Shown: positions 23,301-32,300 of the stretch, piece by piece
How the letters are laid out: the number at the start of each line of letters is the position of its first letter
How positions within the stretch are numbered: the first letter of the stretch is position 1
Source: Corbicula japonica
Taxonomy: Eukaryota; Mollusca; Bivalvia; Venerida; Cyrenidae
Length of the DNA: 64,000 nucleotides
Assembly (NCBI GenBank): GCA_038501625.1
Contig: JAZAYU010000010.1
Location: forward strand, 868,001-932,000
Direction of reading: 5' to 3'
Translations under genes and position numbers: made by a program
The notes under the pieces: model-generated
Told to the model about the DNA's origin: nothing
Database searches by the model: none
Seen by the model: the letters and a program-made list of their open reading frames with translations, nothing else

Positions 23301-26300
23301 GTATATGAATAGCTAATATCAAAGGACAGCTTGGGATTGCCACAGGTATCTGCGATCAAGGTCAAGGTCACTGTTGCTAAAAATAGAAATTCAGTTTTCC
23401 CTCGATAACTTGAGTTTGCTTTGGTATATTTGCGCCAACTTAGTTGCATGTTGCAACTTAGTGTTGGTATCTAATATCAACATGCAGGTCAAGGTCACTG
23501 TTGCTAAAAATAGAAATTCAGTTTTCCCTCGATAACTTGAGTTTGCTTTGGTATATTTGCGCCAACTTAGTTGCATGTTGCAACTTAGTGTTGGTATCTA
23601 ATATCAACATGCAGCTTGAGATTGATACCCAGGCGCCTGTGATAAAGCTCAAGGTCACTGTAGCTAAAAATAGAAATTCAGTTTCTGCTCAATAGCTTGA
23701 GTTTTCTTTGGCCTATTGACACCAAACTTGGTTTGTGGGTAGCTTATATCAAGACACTACTTAGGATTGATACCCAGGTGTCTGTGTAAAGGTCTATGTC
23801 ATTTTTGCTAAAAATAAAAATTTAGGTTTCTCCTTATTACTTGGGTTAGCTGTGATCTATTGACACCAAACTTTCTTTGGGTAGCTGATACCAAGACGCA
23901 ACTCGGGATTTCTACTCAGAAGTCTGTGATCAAGATCAAGGTCACTGTTGCTAAAAAAAGAAGTTCAGTTTCTTTATATCAGATATTTTCTTTACAAAAG
24001 TATAAGTATTAAATGAAAACCTGGTTTTCGGCGCGTGGCGATGACTTTTTCTTGTCTTGTTATTTATTATGAAATCAACACTTGCACTGTATATTCTGTA
24101 GCACAGTTAATGTAAAACTAGTAAGTTTTATAAATCTAGAATCGTTCATTTACAGGACAATGATCCATTGTTGAGTGGATCTCCGTTCAAGGGACAGTTG
24201 ATGAGTATAGAAGGAGGCACCTATGGTGGATTCCCCATCAAGTTCCTTGTCTTTGTGGTAAGTACTGTGGTATCACTTAATTTCAATGGCATGAATTTCG
24301 CGCAATCGGCCAAAAAGAATGTTTTGCACGGATGTAAATTCGCGCAAATCCAATTTTTCAAACAAAAAAAATTATTATTATCAATATTTTACCGACCCAT
24401 TATCAATATCTTAATATGTTTATTTGGACACGCGAGCTAATCATGTGTCAGCTGGCCCCCTGTTAATTACCATTTCCTTTGTTAGTCAATTATCGGACCG
24501 CTGTTTATTCGGCGCCGCTAATAGATACGGGACTTGTTTGATCCATCTATCTGGACCAATTATATCGTAATTGACATGTTAAATTGCGTACCCATTTTAT
24601 GGTCTAAATGATCCTCCTGTAACCCTTTACTACACTGGATATGGATTTTATCCTATAGGCGCTCAGTGAAGACCCTGAATTTCCGGTACTTCCATGCTGT
24701 CTGATCAGGATCTACACTGCACACATGTGCCAGCTGCTTTGGATCAACACTAGTCGCACACTAGATAAAATCTGAGAAATGGATTAGGAGAAATTTGATT
24801 CATCTTGAGTGGTGGGTGATCAACTGAATGCAAAGCTCAAGTTTGAGCTGTCTGCCACAAAAGTGAATCTGGCTTGCTGGATTAAATATAACTATATTAA
24901 TCCTTTACCCTACTCTATATTCATATGTAAGCTTTTAACACGCGACCAGTATAGATACAGATCAGCCAGCAAATCTGTACTTTCGATTCTGGATCTGCAC
25001 AGGATGCATCTTGGTCAGAAATAACCAAATAAATCTTAAAGGGAATGTTGTAGATCCTGACCTGACAGCATAAACTGCACAGTTTGCCAAGCATTAAAGG
25101 TGTATCTATGGAGTAAAAGGTTAATGACCAGGGCCCAAGATCATAATACTAAGTTTTGAGGTCAGTCTCAAATCTCAAGCATCTGATTGGCTGAAATGGC
25201 GACTGGTCGCCATTTCAGCCAATCAGATGCTTGAGATTTGAGACTGATCTCCAGATTTAGTTTTATGATCTTGGGCCCTGTTTTTGATGTAACATCCCTT
25301 TTCTAAAAAGGTAAGCTGGAGTCTTAATAAGTAAAGTAATCATTTTATTAACATCCAAAATCCTTCAAAATAGGGCATAACATCACCATGCATATTAAAA
25401 CAGTGTTACGGGAATAAGGTGAGGATCACACTGCCATGCCATATCAACCAGATGTGACTGATCTCACACTAGAAATTCATGCTGTTTTTTTGTAAGGTAT
25501 AATAATTCATTAGGAACAACTTTTTTTGCAGTATGGACTAATTGACCCGTGATGTCAATGAATATTGGTACCGGCACATTTAATTACAAATAAAAATGAA
25601 TTTTCAGCTGTCGACAACTTTTTTTTTGTTTCAGACGAGGCTGTCCAAGATTTTAGAGATCAAGAAGGATTGGATAACTCAGCTCAAGGACATGAACACA
25701 GAAGCTGAAAAACGGGTACATGTCAATGTAATACCTTTACCTCGCAAGTTTCCTGATGCATGCGTCTTTACTGTTACATCAACAGAAATTGTGCAGTTTG
25801 TTTGAGGCATATAGAGTTGCACTCGTCCATATATTCCCCAAATCTTGTGGCATCAACTTGCACAGATGATCAAATAGGATGTGTAAATGATTGTAAAGAA
25901 AAGATTTTTCCTGCGACCATTTTTACCAGAGTTATGGCCCTTTGTTACAAATGTTGTAGCAGTGGGGGTATCAGTGTCCGAGGACACATTCTAGTTTGTA
26001 TATCCTAATGCCAGGAATAGAACAATACTATTTTTGTCTTATTGCTAAATCTCTGGTAAATGTATTTATTTTTGTCTGCACAAGCTTTGAAGTGATTTGG
26101 TATAATTTCATTTTGTGGGTCAAGAAGTTTGTGGTTGAAATTTTGTAAGTCCTTACTGAAGTACAATGGGGTTTTGATTTTAACACTTAGCTGTATAGAT
26201 ACACCTTAACTGCTAGGACGAACAGTTTAGATCCACTTCCGTGCTGTCTGATCAGGATCTAAACTGTCAGCTTTTGATTCATTAGGTTATTTCTGACCAA

Positions 26301-29300
26301 AATGCGACCAGTGCAGATCCTGATCAGATGGCACGAATTGATCTCTGCATAAATCTACAACAGTTATTACTCTCACCTGTCGTGAACACACAAATAAATG
26401 GTATTGTTTAATTATTGCTCCCAATTACGTTTTATTCTTTTTCAGTAGTTTGTTTAATTATTGCTCCTTATCACGTTTTGATTCTTCCTGCCTAATCTGA
26501 ATTACATGAAATGTCTGTTTTACTAATTTTATTTCTTATTTCGTAATTTTCATGTTGGCGCCAAAGTTAGTTGTACATGATACTTATGTATATAAGGATA
26601 TAATTGGTTGTTTTTGGTTTACTTATTTTTTGAAATAACTAAAAACTAGGGATGGCAACGAGTAGTAAAATTGGTACTCGAGTACTCGGACGCTTCTGCT
26701 CGAGTACTCGAGTACTCGAACGATTTCCGATTTTAATAGAGATAATTCCGTTTGTGTAATATCAGCTTCAACCTACTCAGTATTTATACCATACACCACA
26801 TTTTAATAAAGATACATACACCACAAAAGTGTGTTATATCTTTTATTTGTGTTTTGTTATTTTATTATTTTATATTTTTAAAATAAATATACAAATTGTT
26901 TCAAAGTTACAACAGTCATGCGAAATGTACGTGTACGGTGGTCAGAATAATATTATGTCATGAAATAATCAAATCTAATAAATTAATCAAACTAAACTTA
27001 AACCATGGGGCTCGTCTGTCAGCTTTTAGGGCTTGGTCTCGTATCATGTTTCAACTTAAGATGGTTAAGCATGTTTGTAGTTCCGCCGTTGTAGACCAAC
27101 TCGGAACTACATTTGACTTTTTTTCCGTCTGCTGCCCGTTTGAAGTAACTCCACGCAGACGACTTTGCGGGAGGCATTTTGCTGTTGTAATACAGGTATT
27201 AATTCGGTGTTTAATTAAAGAATGTAATACTAAACATTACCATCATTTTACTTTATCTTTTTATTTGCATTAGTATTCATAGATTAGTTCGCGTCATTCA
27301 CCAATAAAAAATTAGAAATTATCATCACATGCAAGTGAACCAATCCATGACTATATTGGGCGGTCCTGATTTTCTGTATGGAGCGCCAATTATCTTATTG
27401 TCAAACAATACATTTGTGCGAAATGGGTACCACAGGTGATTGGCAAATAATAGTTCTTTATTACCGCTATAAAAACATTGCTTATTGACATTATTGACAA
27501 TTGCCAGTTGGGACCCTTATTTGGCAGTTTGTTATTTCACAACAATGACACTTTAACTTCAAAGCTTAAAATACGTCACCTGTGGCGATTAAGTGCATCA
27601 CGCATAGTGTCTTATTGCCACCGTATCTTATATCGAAACGAATTATAAACAAAACATACAAATTTCTTTTTTTATATCAAAAATTTTTTTTCCTATTACT
27701 CAAGCAGTAGATTTAGTACTCGATACTCGGACGTTCGATCGAGTACTCGAGTACATGTCGATGCCATCCCTATTAAAAACGCTTTTGAAAATTTCTCAGA
27801 TTATTAAGAAAACAGGGCTTTCAACTGAAAGTTTTGTGCATTTATTAAAAACTAACAGTATTCTTTCAGTTGTTTTGCAACATAGTATTATGGAGGTGTT
27901 GAGACCTACATGGGGCTTATCAGCATTAATCAGTTTGAGGATCAAACCAAATAATGTGTTATCACAAAATTCATTTTTGTTTATTTTGGCTTCGGAATGC
28001 TTGTGAAATCAAATGCCAGTGAAATCAAACCACAGAATTCCTAATTTAATTAGAATAATTCAACTGTGCAAATTCAAGTTTATGTGAAAATGTCATTTAT
28101 GATTTTTGTTAACCCTAGCTATTTTTGAACTACACAAAGTGTCACAGCTTAGAAATTGCACATGTTAATAATTATGATACAGACAATCATTATTAAATGA
28201 CATTATAATTGATATTTACTGACATATTTGAAGAGATCAACATTTTATGGCTTCCAAACTGGACAAATAATGCTACATGTATTGTAAATTCTAAGAAAGC
28301 CTCCAATATTTTCCGGTAGGTACTTCAAAGTACTCAATATATCATTTCACACATCTGTATTCCTTGCTCACTGATATACAAGTGATGAATAAATCAAGCT
28401 GAAATTGGTCTTAACCGGTTGCAGGTAAGAAGAATTTTAAGGGTTACTTGCTCCTTTATTCCCATAGATCCTTATTGTATTTCAGAAATCCTACCAGCAG
28501 CCTATACCCCATGACTTCAAGAGAAAGTATGCCAACATCGTACTGGAGCTGGATAATCTGAACAGAGATCTCAATGAATATCTGATCGGTGTTCAACAGT
28601 TCTGTCAGGAGGTAACACAACACTTTGTTGTTGTTTTTTTTCTTGAATTTGGGATTTGCTTTAGAAGGGTAACTGATACAAAATTCTGACAGGAAGTAAC
28701 ACAACTCTTTTTTTTGCATTCTGGCTTTGGCATCTCTCGCATTATGAATCCAGTCGCTATTTAGGAGATGTGTAAGCAGCCCGGATAGCTCTGTTGGGAG
28801 AGCATTCGGGGGTCCCAGGTTTGGGTTTAAGGTTTCCTTTTGCTGCACTTAAACATTTTGATCTGTGTTCTTTTTTTAAAAGCAACTAATGTTGACAGAA
28901 ACTGAAATTAATTTGGCTGAAAATTGTCCAAATATATGTAACTGCCTTGAAAACCTTTGTGATTTCTTACATATCGAAAAAGAAATCCATGTGTTTAACC
29001 AGGGAATAAAAATTCTATCTTTCCCAAGCGAAAGTTACCTTTGCAAGCTTAAATGATTGATGTCACATCATCTAGTATTTGATGTCCTGTAGTAAGTAAG
29101 TAATGTCATTAGAAAATTAAGTTTTTATTGTCACAATTCAGCTTATGAAAACAAAATTTTGTTGATATACATGTATCGAAATGTTTTAAACAATTAAAGG
29201 TATGCAAGAAAAAGGCATTAAACAGTGTAGGTAAAACTAACCTTATAAATTTAAGGGCAAACAGTGTAGGTCCAGATAAGACAGCACTGATGTGCATGCT

Positions 29301-32300
29301 GATCTGGGCCCAAGGCCATAAAACTACATCAGGAGACCAATCTAAAATCTCAAGCATCTGATTGGCTGAAATGGCGACTGGTCAGACTGATCTCAAATCT
29401 CAGTTTTATGATCGTGGGCCCTGCATCTAGACTGGTTGTACATGTGATGAGTCATATCCATGGTGTACAATGTTAGACTTAGGAAACTGATAAAATTGAT
29501 ACATGAATTCTGTCCATGCACTGCAGATAGCACCAGAGCAGGGCTTGAAGCCTATAGATCAGCCATCTGAAGTTAAGGAGAAAGCGGACAAAGAGGCCAC
29601 CAAACTTGTCAACAAAATCACACATGTAAGTACAAAGGTTTTCTTTTAGTACAACAGTTTTTGTATGGTGATTCATAGAGAACACTTTGTAGGTCCGGCC
29701 ATCCATCTGGCGTCTGTCACAAACTCTAAATGTTAGCTATATCTTTGCCGTTTCCTAATATTTCTTCATCAAACTATATCTTTGCCATTTCTGAATATTT
29801 CTTGATCAAACTTAGGTAATACGTTATATTGCCTATGACAACTGTGTCTGATAAAGCCAACATAATTATGTCAACGTCACAGACATAGTTACACCTCTTT
29901 TTGAATTTTGTCTCAAAAACTTCAGGTTGGTTTTGACAAAAAACATGAGGATGACACAAGTGTTCAACTGAATTTCCATCTAGTTTTTAATTGAAACTGA
30001 CAGGAATGTACAGCGAAAATAACAATATAGCATCTTTTTCACATATTGGGGATAGTTCTTGTCTTCAGTGTATCTGTTATGTATTGTTACAGAACATGTT
30101 CCAGAACAAGAAGCTAGCAAAGAATGAGTCTTTAATGGAACTGATCAGCAAGCTTACTTCTCTTATGCTACAGATCAAGGTAAATATTAGGGCTGCATAA
30201 TATGATTAACCCTTTCCTCCATAGATACACTTTTATTACAAGGGCGAACAGTTTAGATCCAGATCAGCTGGCACATCCGTGCCGTCTGATCAGGATCTAA
30301 ACTGTTCGCTTTTTGATTGGTTATCTCTGAGCAAAATGCGACCAGTGTAGATCCTGATCAGACAGCACAGATGTGCCGGCTGATCTGGATCTACACTGGT
30401 CGCACATGCTTTGAAATGCGTATATATGGAGGAAAGGGTTAAGACATTACAATAAATGTGTAAGGACATGTGGCGTGTCACGGGCTGAAGGTTATAAAAC
30501 TGGGTTTGGAAACCAGTCTCAAATCTCAAGCATCTGATTGGCTGAAATGGCGACCAGTTGCCATTTCAGCCAATCAGATGTTTGAGATTTGAGACTGGTT
30601 TTCATGATCAGTTTTATAACCTTCGGCACAGGTTAAAGGTGTCTTTGGTCAAATGTATAACATTTTATTGGTTACTTTGTTTGCAAAGAACTTAAAATTA
30701 TTTTTTTATAACTTATAAATGATTTTTATTCTCATTTGTCATCTGCTTTACTTCATGAATTTATTTCAAGGAGGCTGTCCAAAGGCACCTGTTCCTGTGA
30801 CGCCTCCCATGGGATGATGTTTATCAATCATACACTGGTTAAACAGGGGTTCCATTTGACCCGGGTGATGACCCTTTGACCCTTGAAATTTCCAAAATGC
30901 CTTATTTTGACCCCCAGGATTTTAGCTGAAGGGTCATTTATTCCTTTAATTAGGGGTATTTAAAGGCTTATAATTGAGAGAATCCCTTGAAAATGGACAA
31001 AATGACCCTTGAGATTCAGCAGCTAGTGGAACCCCTGTTAAAACAAATATCCTCTGTGTAACCACATGCCATGTTAAAAGCATCATAATATCCATCTAAT
31101 TAAATGCACAAGCTGCCCCATTCTGTGCCCAAGGTTATAAAACTGAGCATGGAAACCAGTCTCAAATCTCAAGCATCTGATTGGCTGAAATGGCGACTGG
31201 TTGCCATTTCAGCCAATCAGATGCTTGAGATTTGAGACTGGTTTCCAAACTCAGTTTTATAACCTTCAGACCTAGCAGACAATGAAGCACTCATCTAGTC
31301 TCTGTTAAATTAATCAGTTTTCGTTTTTGTTTCAGACATTTTCTGAGAATGAATTAAATTCATTTGAGTTTAAATCATTACAAGATACCTTGAATGAAGT
31401 ACGCAACAAACTGGACGGGAACAACATAAAGTAAGCAAGTTCTTTTCAGAAATAAAATAGCATACTGTTTGCGATATTTCTGCTACTGTTGCATGGAAAC
31501 CAGTCTCAAATCTCAAGTAACTGATTGACTGAAATGGCGACTAGTCGCCATTTCAGCCAATCAGATGCTTGAGATTTGAGACAGGTTTCCAACTCAGTTT
31601 TATTTTGTGATATTTCTGCTTTCATAAGATGTAATAATTTAAATGATTTAAGGTATCACCAAAAAGCTTGAAATAACCACCATTGATTTATACTGGTTTT
31701 ATAACGTGGGCAACTAGGGTAGATCTAGATCAGCTGGGCACATCTGTTCCATCTAATCTGGATCTACACTGTCCACTTCATGGTCAGAAATAACCTAATA
31801 AATTCAAAGTGATCAGTGTAGATCCTGATCAGATGGCATTACCATGCTCACCCAGCCATGGAATAACAGCCATATCCCATGGAGAAAAGGGTTTAAGGCA
31901 TGAGAAATGTCATATCTAATAGTTAAGTGATTTTCTGAACTAAGAAATAAATATTAATTCTTCTTGCATACCAGATTGGTATTTATCATGTTTTCACTGG
32001 AATACTGGAAATTGTCATCTTACACCACCACTGTGACATTTTTGTGTTGCCCTTTCGAAGAAATGGCGATACATAGGTATCCCTTTGTCCGTTTGTCTGT
32101 CTGTCTGTCCGTCCCTCACGAAAACTTAATAAGTTATAATATTTCATTTGTATATATGGAGTAAAGTCTTAATGTAATGCTTTTGTCTTTTTCAGCTCCT
32201 TCAAGAATAATGTAGAAATTCATATTAATCACATACAGAGTGGACTCAGTCAGATGGGAAACCTACACGCCTTCTCAAACACACAGTTTCATGTGACTTA

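Noticed and set aside
28779..28845. Functional tRNA gene
   Set aside because: Box A resembles a tRNA but box B is degraded and there is no acceptor stem.
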